Source: Blautia schinkii (GTDB lineage Bacteria; Bacillota; Clostridia; Lachnospirales; Lachnospiraceae). Taken from it: a DNA stretch of 64,000 nucleotides. The position numbers and the translations under genes were made by a program. Of the stretch, positions 42,118 to 48,991 are shown in pieces. Position 1 is the first letter of the stretch. Each line of letters opens with the position of its first letter. The notes beneath the pieces are model-generated. The model did not search any database, had not been told where the DNA came from, and worked only from the letters and a program-made list of their open reading frames with translations. The stretch lies in assembly GCF_013304825.1 (NCBI RefSeq), contig NZ_JAAWUO010000012.1:62001-126000 (forward strand). The letters are read 5' to 3'.

Positions 42118-43197
42118 TTATGACAGCCGGATGCATTCTGATTCTGTGCCAAACAGATCAGCGATCACATCGTGCACGGTTTCGATCTTATCTGCCATAT
42201 AGGCCTTTGCTCCGCAGAACAGCAGGCCGTTTTCCACGTCGCCCTTTACGGCGGCGATCAGCTTGTCTGTAATGCAGTAAGGGATCTCGCCGGGGGAACA
42301 TTTGGCAAGGCAGCGGTGGCATGGGCTGTGTGGGATTTTTTCACCGGCCATGACGTGCTGCATGAAGGGATTCATAATGGCACGTCCCGGCATACCTACC
42401 GGGCTTTTTACAATGGCAATGTCGTCCTTTGCGGCGTGGATCAGGGATTCTTTCAGCCGGATGTCTGCGTCACATTCTTCCGTTGGGATAAAGCGGGTGG
42501 CGACCTGAACGCCGTCCACACCAAGATCAAGGACATGCTTTACATCCTCGTGCGTGGCGATGCCGCCGGCAGCTACTACAGGGATTTCCGTGCCGAATTT
42601 TGCGGCATAGCTTTTTACAGTCTGGACGATCTTTCGGATCTCATTGTCGTAGGCTTCCGGTGTATAGGAATCCAGCTCTTCCTTGTGGAAGCCCAGATGA
42701 CCGCCTGCCTGGGGACCTTCGATCACCACAAGATCTGCAGTGCGTTTGTACTTTCTTTCCCAGTATTTCAGGATAATCTTTGCAGATTTGTCCGTTGAGA
42801 CAATGGGGGCGATCTTTGTTTTGCTTCCGCTGACAAGAGCAGGGAGCTCTGTAGGAAGTCCTGCACCGGAGATGATCAGGTCAGCACCGGCCTGGACAGC
42901 TGCCTTTACATGAGATGCATACTCTTTCAGTGCAACCATGATGTTGTAGCCAATGATACCGTCAGGAGAAATCCTGCGTGCTTTTTTCATCTCGGACAGG
43001 ATAGCCCGCTGGTTGGCTTCTTCGGTATTCCGGTCGAAATCCTTTTCGCGGTAGCCGATCTGAGCGGTGGAAATGATTCCGATTCCGCCTTCCTTTGCAA
43101 CGGTGCCTGCCAGCCGGCCAAGGCTGATGCCGACACCCATTCCACCCTGGATCAGGGGAAATCTCGTAAGTTTATCACCGATTTTAAAATTCTTCAT
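42118..43197 (-). CDS. Nitronate monooxygenase/FabK-like FMN enzyme
   Basis: 359 residues, FMN-dependent TIM barrel. Typical segments: PLIQGGMGVGISLGRLAGTVAKEGG at the start, NIMVAL, GAGLPTELP, VIEGPQAGGHLGFH (phosphate binding; catalytic His), VAAGGIATHEDV and GVQVATRFIPTEEC. Family members oxidise propionate-3-nitronate or act as enoyl-ACP reductase FabK. The ending with a cysteine set (HRCLAKCSPGEIPYCITDKL) is a subgroup trait of Clostridia proteins. No fatty-acid genes are near, so the exact substrate is open. Own ribosome site, single gene. Confidence 0.9.
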   Translation of the reverse strand: MKNFKIGDKLTRFPLIQGGMGVGISLGRLAGTVAKEGGIGIISTAQIGYREKDFDRNTEEANQRAILSEMKKARRISPDGIIGYNIMVALKEYASHVKAAVQAGADLIISGAGLPTELPALVSGSKTKIAPIVSTDKSAKIILKYWERKYKRTADLVVIEGPQAGGHLGFHKEELDSYTPEAYDNEIRKIVQTVKSYAAKFGTEIPVVAAGGIATHEDVKHVLDLGVDGVQVATRFIPTEECDADIRLKESLIHAAKDDIAIVKSPVGMPGRAIMNPFMQHVMAGEKIPHSPCHRCLAKCSPGEIPYCITDKLIAAVKGDVENGLLFCGAKAYMADKIETVHDVIADLFGTESECIRLS

Positions 43198-43356
43198 AAT
43201 GATCAGATCCTCACATTCATTTGCGTTCTTTAAATGATTTTAATATAAAATAGTTTTATCATCAAAGTATATCATAACGGAGAAATTTGTCAATGTATAT
43301 GTAGGAAGGTTGGCTCAGGGAGATGTGGTGATTTGTCGGTATAGCTTTTCGGAATA

Positions 43357-43405
43357 AGAAAAGGGTGAGCTGACAGCATTACGCTGTGTAGTCTCACCCT
43401 TTTTA
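43357..43405. terminator. Terminator downstream of the PPC-domain gene
   Basis: AAAAGGGTGAG pairs with CTCACCCTTTTT around an imperfect loop with a second short stem (ACAGC/GCTGT). It works in either direction; the gene using it is at 43466 on the minus strand. Confidence 0.8.
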
Positions 43406-43465
43406 TGTGTGATGAAATCTAAAACTGTAAAGCAGTAGACTGTAGCTGAACTCCGTCTGGCAAAA

Positions 43466-43885
43466 TCAGAATTTAAACAGATTCAGACCGATCTCTTCGT
43501 TGAACTCACGACCGATTTCTCCGTCGATCACCTGGATCTGGATCTCGGCGGTAGCACTGATGATGGCACGGTTCAGATGGCCGCCGTGTACAAGGCCTTT
43601 TTCGTCACCGGCCGCGATATGGAGATGAAGATAAACGTCACCGTCTTTACGGGTAACGGTACCGGTAAGAGAAACAATCTCATAAGCTCCCTGAAACTGG
43701 ATAGAGTGGTATTCCTTTGTTACGGTGTTGTATACACCTGCAGTGAAATCATTGATGGCACCAAGGCCTGTGACCTGTGCAAGGCGGATGTTCTCTTTCT
43801 CTGCAACCTTGCCGATCTCCTCCAGGATCTCTTCCTTCGGATCAAGTCGAAGATAGATCGTGTTTCCAAAACGTCTGTATTCCAT
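43466..43885 (-). CDS. PPC/DUF296-domain protein
   Basis: 139 residues, one PPC (plants and prokaryotes conserved) domain, DUF296. The metal-site motif HLHIAAGDEKGLVHGGHL (three His) is intact, and GTVTRKDGDVYLHLH is typical. Bacterial members are trimeric; in plants the domain sits beside AT-hooks, but no AT-hook is present here. Role uncertain: DNA-associated regulation or small-molecule chemistry. Ribosome site GGGAGG seven bases upstream. Single gene with a terminator on its 3' side. Confidence 0.88.
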   Translation of the reverse strand: MEYRRFGNTIYLRLDPKEEILEEIGKVAEKENIRLAQVTGLGAINDFTAGVYNTVTKEYHSIQFQGAYEIVSLTGTVTRKDGDVYLHLHIAAGDEKGLVHGGHLNRAIISATAEIQIQVIDGEIGREFNEEIGLNLFKF

Positions 43886-44035
43886 GATAAAAAACCTCCC
43901 TGTAAATTTTTTGATTTTCCCATTGTCTGAGTATGATTCCAGTATAATACATTCATGTTTTTATTCAATAGTTACATTAATCAGATTACAGCACTTCCGG
44001 AAATCACTGCATCATGCTCTGTCCAACTTCTTTTT

Positions 44036-44200
44036 AACCGAATCAAGTAAGTCCCCTGCTTCAATTGCGAGGAGCAATAAGCAGTGGGTGGGACTTACTT
44101 GTATCAGGAGGGGTACAAGCCCCTCCTGATAAACTGCGGAGCAGTTATTCGGTTATGAGCAAGTAGCGAAAGCGGATTGCGAATATCCGATTGACTTTAT
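44036..44200. repeat. Large multi-stem palindromic repeat (full copy)
   Basis: An outer stem AACCGAAT (44037-44044)/ATTCGGTT (44148-44155) encloses three hairpins: AAGTAAGTCCC with GGGACTTACTT containing CTGCTT...AAGCAG and ATTGC/GCAAT; TATCAGGAGGGG with CCCCTCCTGATA; and AACTGC with GCAGTT. A tail with GCGGATTGCGAATATCCGATTGAC follows. This is a four-way-junction-like fold with almost perfect stems. Tail pieces occur again at 24632 and 39330. No ORF. The rest of the 494-base gap (43886-44378) holds the hairpin at 44261 and nothing else I can identify. Confidence 0.7.
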
Positions 44201-44260
44201 TAATTTCTGGAATTGCTATAGGTGTATTTTTTACATGTTCAGATTTTTTACATGAAAAAA

Positions 44261-44310
44261 AGGACTAAACCGATGAAAATATTGAATTTATATTTTTACC
44301 GGCTTTTTTT
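44261..44310 (+). promoter_or_regulatory. Leader hairpin shared with the importer operon
   Basis: GACTAAACCGATGAAAATATTGA...TTTTTACCGGCTTTTTTT: terminator-like hairpin 70 bases before the mutarotase-like gene. Its sequence is about 80 per cent the same as 55901-55948, in front of the ABC importer. No plus-strand gene ends just upstream, so this copy is not simply a gene-end terminator; an attenuator is possible. Confidence 0.55.
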
Positions 44311-44378
44311 ATAATGATTTTCATAAAGAACGGAATGTAAGAACTGTAAACTGGAAGCAGCAGGGAAAGGGTGAAAGT

Positions 44379-44705
44379 ATGAAAAAAAGATTTGGTCAGA
44401 TGATCAAGGTAAAACCGGAAAAGCTTGCCGAATATAAAAAATGGCATGCAAATCCAATGCCGGGCGTAAATGAAATGATCAAAGAATGCGGCCTGAAAAA
44501 TTATTCTATCTACAGCAGAGGAGAATATCTTTTTACATATTTTGAGTACGAAGGCGAAGATTTCGATGCAGATATGGCAAAGATGGCAGCAGATCCGGCA
44601 ACACAAAGATGGTGGGATGTTGTAAAACCGCTGATGTCACCCCTTCCTGACAGAGCAGAGGGCGAATTCTGGTCAGATATGGAAGAAATTTATCACCTTA
44701 ACTAA
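44379..44705 (+). CDS. L-rhamnose mutarotase-family protein
   Basis: 108 residues, RhaM/RhaU fold (alpha/beta barrel dimer): KKRFGQMIKVKPEKLAEYKKWHA (His at residue 24, equivalent to the catalytic His), NYSIYSRGEYLFTYFEY (Tyr pair) and the closing RWWDVVKPLM. Family members interconvert anomers of L-rhamnose and similar sugars. No rhamnose catabolic genes are nearby; instead the next gene, 34 bases later, is a corrinoid methyltransferase. This suggests the operon handles a rhamnose-like or methylated sugar, but homologues may also act on other carbohydrates. Good ribosome site (AAAGGGTG). Confidence 0.9.
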   Translation: MKKRFGQMIKVKPEKLAEYKKWHANPMPGVNEMIKECGLKNYSIYSRGEYLFTYFEYEGEDFDADMAKMAADPATQRWWDVVKPLMSPLPDRAEGEFWSDMEEIYHLN

Positions 44706-44739
44706 TAAGCAAAAGCAATAGATATGGAGGAAAAGAAAC

Positions 44740-45789
44740 ATGAACAGTAGAGAAAGATTTATCGCAACTGTAGAAAGAAAACCGGTAGACAGACCGGCCT
44801 GCTGGCTGGGTGATCCGACACCGGAGGCAGTTCCTGCACTTTGCGATTACTACCATGTAGACAATATCAAAGAACTGAAAAAAGTATGCGGAGATGACTT
44901 CTACGCAGTAGAGATCCCGTACAAATCCCCGACATGCTCCGCAATTTTCGCGGCATTTGACTGGTATATGAACGGAAGCAATGTAGATACAGAGCACAGA
45001 ACACTGACAGCAGACGGATGCTTTGCACAGTGTGAGGATCTTGAAGATGTGGAGGCAGTGAATTTCCCATGGCCGGATCCGGAGCTTTATATCGATCCGG
45101 AAGAGTGCCGCCGTCTTGTTGATGAGGCACCGGATGATAAAGTAGTTATGGGTATGCTCTGGGCCTGCCACTTCCAGGATACCTGTGCTGCATTCGGAAT
45201 GCAGACATGCCTTATGAACATGGTTGCAGAGCCTGAGATGGTACATTATGTAGATGATCATATTGTAGATTTTTATCTGAAAGCTCTTAAGATTTTCCTT
45301 GAGGCAACAAAAGGTAAAGTACAGGCAATCCTCATCGGTGATGATGTAGGAAGTCAGAGAGGCCTGATGATCAGCCCGGCTCTTATCAGCGAGTTCGTTA
45401 TTCCCGGAGCAAAGAAACTTATCGATCTGGCACACAGCTATGGCGTAAAGGTTGTATATCATTCCTGCGGATCTATTGTTGAAGCTATCCCGCTTCTCAT
45501 TGAGGCTGGCGTTGATGTTATCCATCCGATCCAGGCACTTGCAGCAGGTATGGATCCTGCAAACCTGAAAGATAAATTCGACGGAAAGATTTCTTTCTGC
45601 GGCGGTGTTGATACACAGGATCTTCTTCCGAACGGAACACCGGAGCAGGTAGCTGCAAAGGTTAAAGAGCTTCGTACCTACTTCCCGACAGGCCTTATCG
45701 TATCACCAAGCCATGAGGGATTACAGCCGGATGTTCCGCCAAGCAATATCAAGGCGCTGTTTGACGAAGCAACCAAGATCTACGAATAG
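44740..45789 (+). CDS. UroD-family methyltransferase (substrate:corrinoid type)
   Basis: 349 residues, uroporphyrinogen decarboxylase fold as in MtaA, MtbA and MtvB methyltransferases. The Zn site is present: His241 and Cys243 in VYHSCGS and Cys287 in FCGGVDTQ, the H-x-C...C set that activates thiol or hydroxyl-bound methyl groups. It is followed by the methyl-THF methyltransferase and the corrinoid protein, so it should move a methyl from a substrate to the corrinoid protein, like MtvB in vanillate O-demethylation. Ribosome site GGAGGAAAAG. The substrate is not known; the mutarotase-like neighbour and sugar importer suggest a methyl sugar or methoxy glycoside. It is not the haem enzyme HemE: HemE's N-terminal Arg motif is lacking. 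Confidence 0.9.
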   Translation: MNSRERFIATVERKPVDRPACWLGDPTPEAVPALCDYYHVDNIKELKKVCGDDFYAVEIPYKSPTCSAIFAAFDWYMNGSNVDTEHRTLTADGCFAQCEDLEDVEAVNFPWPDPELYIDPEECRRLVDEAPDDKVVMGMLWACHFQDTCAAFGMQTCLMNMVAEPEMVHYVDDHIVDFYLKALKIFLEATKGKVQAILIGDDVGSQRGLMISPALISEFVIPGAKKLIDLAHSYGVKVVYHSCGSIVEAIPLLIEAGVDVIHPIQALAAGMDPANLKDKFDGKISFCGGVDTQDLLPNGTPEQVAAKVKELRTYFPTGLIVSPSHEGLQPDVPPSNIKALFDEATKIYE

Positions 45790-45803
45790 GGAGGAAGAAA
45801 AAT

Positions 45804-46619
45804 ATGATTATTATTGGAGAAAAAATCAACGGTTCCATTCCTTCTGTTGCAGAGGCTATTGCAAAAAGAGATGCGGAGTTTATCAAAGACCGTGCAAGAA
45901 AACAGGCAGAGGCCGGAGCAACATTTATCGATTGCTGTGCATCTGTTCCGGAGGAAGAGGAAGTTGAAACACTGAAATGGATGATCGACTGTATTCAGGA
46001 AGTAACAGACCTTCCGATTTCTGTGGATAGTCCAAGTGCTGATGTACTGATTCAGGCTTATAAATTCTGTAAACGTCCGGGACTTTTCAATTCTGTATCC
46101 GGCGAGGGCGACAAGATCGACAAGATTTTCCCTGTTATGGCACAGGAAGAAAATAAAGGCTGGGAAGTTATCGCTCTTCTCAGTGATGATACCGGAATCC
46201 CGAAAAATGCAGCAGACAGACTTCGCGTATTTGATAAGATCATGGCAAAAGCCAAAGAGTACGGAATCGCTCCATCCAGGATCCACATTGATCCGCTGGT
46301 AGAGATGCTTTGTACATCTGAGAACGGAATTGAGACAAATATCGAAGTTATCACTTCTGTTCGTGAGCAGTATCCGTCCATTCACATTACAGCAGCGATC
46401 AGCAATATTTCTTTCAACCTGCCGGTTCGTAAGCTGATCAACCTTGGATTTATGGTACTGGCTATGAATGCCGGACTGGACAGTGGAATCCTTGATCCGA
46501 CAAACAGAGACATGCTTGGCCTTATTTATGCAACAGAAGCTCTTCTTGGAGAAGATGACTACTGTATGGAGTACATCGGAGCATACAGAGAGGGTCTTAT
46601 TGGACCTGTAAAAAAATAA
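45804..46619 (+). CDS. Methyltetrahydrofolate:corrinoid methyltransferase
   Basis: 271 residues, pterin-binding TIM barrel of the MetH/AcsE/MtvA class. It begins MIIIGEKINGSIPSVAEAI, the family opening (GExIN), followed by GATFIDCCASVPEEEEVE, LPISVDSPSADVL, KPGLFNSVSGEGDKI-type NSVS motif, and HIDPLVE. It transfers the methyl from the corrinoid protein to tetrahydrofolate, feeding the Wood-Ljungdahl pathway. It is 14 bases after the UroD-type gene. The THF-binding residues Asn in FNSVS and Asp in IDPLVE are kept. MtvA-like by context. Confidence 0.93.
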   Translation: MIIIGEKINGSIPSVAEAIAKRDAEFIKDRARKQAEAGATFIDCCASVPEEEEVETLKWMIDCIQEVTDLPISVDSPSADVLIQAYKFCKRPGLFNSVSGEGDKIDKIFPVMAQEENKGWEVIALLSDDTGIPKNAADRLRVFDKIMAKAKEYGIAPSRIHIDPLVEMLCTSENGIETNIEVITSVREQYPSIHITAAISNISFNLPVRKLINLGFMVLAMNAGLDSGILDPTNRDMLGLIYATEALLGEDDYCMEYIGAYREGLIGPVKK

Positions 46620-46623
46620 TCAG

Positions 46624-46672
46624 GATCCCTTCAGGTTTGCAGAGCCTGCGGAGGACTCTGCAAACGAATCCC
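46624..46672 (+). promoter_or_regulatory. Intercistronic hairpin before the corrinoid-protein gene
   Basis: GTTTGCAGAG (46635-46644) pairs with CTCTGCAAAC (46656-46665), enclosed by GGAT/ATCC. There is no U-run, only A's after it, so it is not a terminator. It probably stabilises or cuts the transcript, giving different amounts of enzyme and corrinoid protein. The rest of the 146-base gap carries the ribosome site GGAGG. Confidence 0.6.
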
Positions 46673-46765
46673 ATAAAAAATACGATAAAAGCTGAGATGA
46701 GTGCGAAAAATTATCAGCCTGTCCGTAGCAAATAATGAATATACATAATATTTGGAGGTAGAACA

Positions 46766-47404
46766 ATGTCAAAAATCGAAGAAGTTGCAAAATTAGTAGA
46801 AATCGGTAAAGCGAAACTGGTAGGAAAAGCAGTGCAGGAAGCTCTTGATGAAGGCTGCGATCCACAGGAGATCTTAAATAAAGGTATGATCGATGCCATG
46901 GCTGTTGTAGGTGAGAAGTTCAAAAATAATGAGATCTTTGTACCTGAGATGCTGGTAGCAGCAAGAGCCATGAAAAAAGGTGTTGAGGTTCTGAAACCGC
47001 ATCTTGCATCCGGAGCTACAGGCGTAAAGGGTAAACTTATCATTGCAACAGTAGCAGGAGACCTTCATGATATCGGTAAAAACCTTGTTGCCATGATGAT
47101 CGAGAGTGCAGGCTTCGAGGTTATCGACCTTGGTGTTGACGTTTCCAATGACAAGATCATCGAGTGCTACAGAGAGAACCCGGATACAAAGATCATCGCT
47201 CTTTCCGCTCTTCTTACAACAACAATGCCTGCACTTCGTGATGCTGTAGATGCACTGAACAAATCTGATTTCAGAAGCAATATCAAGGTTATGGTCGGCG
47301 GAGCACCGATCACTCAGGAATTCGCAGACGAGATCGGCGCAGACGGATATTCCGAGGATGCTGCAAGTGCTGCAACACTGGCAAATCAGCTGATCGGAGC
47401 ATAA
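46766..47404 (+). CDS. Corrinoid (B12-binding) protein of methyltransferase system
   Basis: 212 residues. An N-terminal helical cap (VGKAVQEALDEGCDPQEILNKG, IFVPEMLVAARAMKKGVEVL) is followed by a Rossmann-like B12-binding domain with the base-off motif D99-L-H101-D-I-G104 (GDLHDIGKNLVAMM), the SALLTTTM loop and GGAPIT. It carries the methyl between the UroD-type enzyme and the THF enzyme, as MtvC, MtaC and MtbC do. Its size is standard for the family. A terminator follows. Confidence 0.96.
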   Translation: MSKIEEVAKLVEIGKAKLVGKAVQEALDEGCDPQEILNKGMIDAMAVVGEKFKNNEIFVPEMLVAARAMKKGVEVLKPHLASGATGVKGKLIIATVAGDLHDIGKNLVAMMIESAGFEVIDLGVDVSNDKIIECYRENPDTKIIALSALLTTTMPALRDAVDALNKSDFRSNIKVMVGGAPITQEFADEIGADGYSEDAASAATLANQLIGA

Positions 47405-47443
47405 CTGAATAATCCAACCGCTTATGATAAACCTATGCCATCA

Positions 47444-47496
47444 GGGATACCGTATGGAACAGAATTCAGAGATTCTGTTCATGCGGCATCCCTTTT
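47444..47496 (+). terminator. Terminator of the methyltransferase operon
   Basis: GGGATACCGTATG...CAGAAT pairs with ATTCTG...CATGCGGCATCCC, then TTTT. It also separates this operon from the convergent gene at 47525. Confidence 0.75.
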
Positions 47497-47524
47497 GGGG
47501 TTTCAGAAACATATTGTCTGTACT

Positions 47525-48772
47525 TTATCTTCTGGCATCCTCAACAGCTTTATACATAGCCATGATATTCTGAGGAGGAACATCGCCGAGGATGTTGTGC
47601 TCCTGGTTGAATACGAATCCACCATCCTGGAAGAAGATATCGATCATGCGTCTGCAATAATCGTAAACCTCTTTTTCGGTTCCCATGTTCAGAATTTTCC
47701 TGGTGTTGCAGCCGCCACCCCAGAAGGTGATATCCTTGCCGTATTCCTGTTTCAGCTTCGCAGGATCCATGTTAGCTGCAGAAGTCTGAACCGGATTAAG
47801 AATATCGAAGCCGGCTTCTGCCAGATCACCGATCACCGGGAAAATGGAACCACAGGAATGAAGGAAAGTCTTCATGCTGCTGTGTTTATGTACATACTCA
47901 TTGATCTTGGTATGATACGGCTTGAATAAGGTGCGGTATTTTTCCAGGGACATGAACATGTTGTTGTTCATTCCAAGGTCATCACCGAAGCGGACGATAT
48001 CTACGATTCCGTCAAGGTACTTACATGTGTTTTCCAGATTTTTAAGGTGGCGTTCCAGAAGCTGGTCATTAAGTGCAAGAACCTGCTCCGGTTCCTCATA
48101 AATATCCATGAGATAATTTTCCATTCTGCGAAGGAAAGTTCCCCATTCGAAGAAGTTGCATCCGCAGGTTATCATCAGGGCACGGTCTGTGCTGTTCTTC
48201 AGTACCAGACATCTCTCACGAAGTGTTTCCCAGAAATATTTTTCGCTGGAATGATCCCATGGACTGTGAACCATAGCACTCCAGATAACTTTTCCCATCT
48301 CTTTATCCAGATCATTGTAGTTTTCCGGATAATCTTCTTTATATGGGAAGTACTGCTGGTCAAAACACATTCCGCCGTTTGGCATCTTGGCAATAAGTGT
48401 GCCTTCGCAGTCAAAATATTCATAGGAGCCGTCCTTGTTATGTCTCGGCTTGAACCAGCTTGGCCACTGTGCGGCAACTCCGTTGGAAAGAGTTACATCG
48501 TACCAGTCAGAGTCTTCTGTGTTGAACACACGACCAACATCAAGAACATCTGCTCCGATGATATCAAGCACCTGGATCTCAGGCTGTGCAACCTGCTGGA
48601 CAACATCATAAATACGGTTGTGTCCGGTTTTGATTCCGAGATAATCTTTTAATTTCCCGTAAGCCATACCGCTGATTCCGGCGCTTACGTTGCTTCCCAG
48701 ATCCATAGGAAGCGAATCTGGATTCTGATGATTGATCGACGCCATTACACGTTCTCTTGGTGTCATTTTCAT
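47525..48772 (-). CDS. Second UroD-family methyltransferase
   Basis: 415 residues, UroD fold with the Zn set His/Cys in FLHSCGSIF and Cys in GGGCNTRKIL. It is longer than the first enzyme and only distantly similar, so not a recent duplicate. It is transcribed toward the three-gene operon and away from the LacI-SBP fusion gene, with which it shares a promoter region. It may demethylate a second substrate through the same corrinoid protein. Members of this long branch lie next to LacI regulators and sugar importers in many Clostridia, as far as I recall. Ribosome site GGAGGTAAAA. Confidence 0.88.
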   Translation of the reverse strand: MKMTPRERVMASINHQNPDSLPMDLGSNVSAGISGMAYGKLKDYLGIKTGHNRIYDVVQQVAQPEIQVLDIIGADVLDVGRVFNTEDSDWYDVTLSNGVAAQWPSWFKPRHNKDGSYEYFDCEGTLIAKMPNGGMCFDQQYFPYKEDYPENYNDLDKEMGKVIWSAMVHSPWDHSSEKYFWETLRERCLVLKNSTDRALMITCGCNFFEWGTFLRRMENYLMDIYEEPEQVLALNDQLLERHLKNLENTCKYLDGIVDIVRFGDDLGMNNNMFMSLEKYRTLFKPYHTKINEYVHKHSSMKTFLHSCGSIFPVIGDLAEAGFDILNPVQTSAANMDPAKLKQEYGKDITFWGGGCNTRKILNMGTEKEVYDYCRRMIDIFFQDGGFVFNQEHNILGDVPPQNIMAMYKAVEDARR

Positions 48773-48991
48773 ATATTTTTACCTCCTGTAGTTTTTCATC
48801 TGCTTCAACTTATAACTACATTATGTGAAAAAAAAGTGCGTGTTTCAATACGGTTGCCGGAATAAAAATCTAAACGTTTTACTACGAATTTTACCATATT
48901 AAATGAAGCGGATCTCATAGTGCTTATAATGAAAAACAGATAAAAACAGAGAGAAAAACGACGAAACAGAGGCGTTTGAAGGGACATAAAA
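48773..48991. promoter_or_regulatory. Divergent promoter region with candidate LacI half-sites
   Basis: Between the second UroD-type gene and the LacI-SBP gene. TAAACGTTTTA (48871-48881) is a near-palindrome with the central CG of LacI-family operators, and GGCGTTTG (48972-48979) is a similar half-site. Promoter boxes could not be assigned with confidence. Confidence 0.4.

Noticed and set aside
44740..45789. Haem biosynthesis uroporphyrinogen decarboxylase (HemE).
   Set aside because: No haem genes are nearby, the HemE N-terminal Arg-containing motif is absent, and the H-x-C...C zinc set and corrinoid neighbours identify a methyltransferase.
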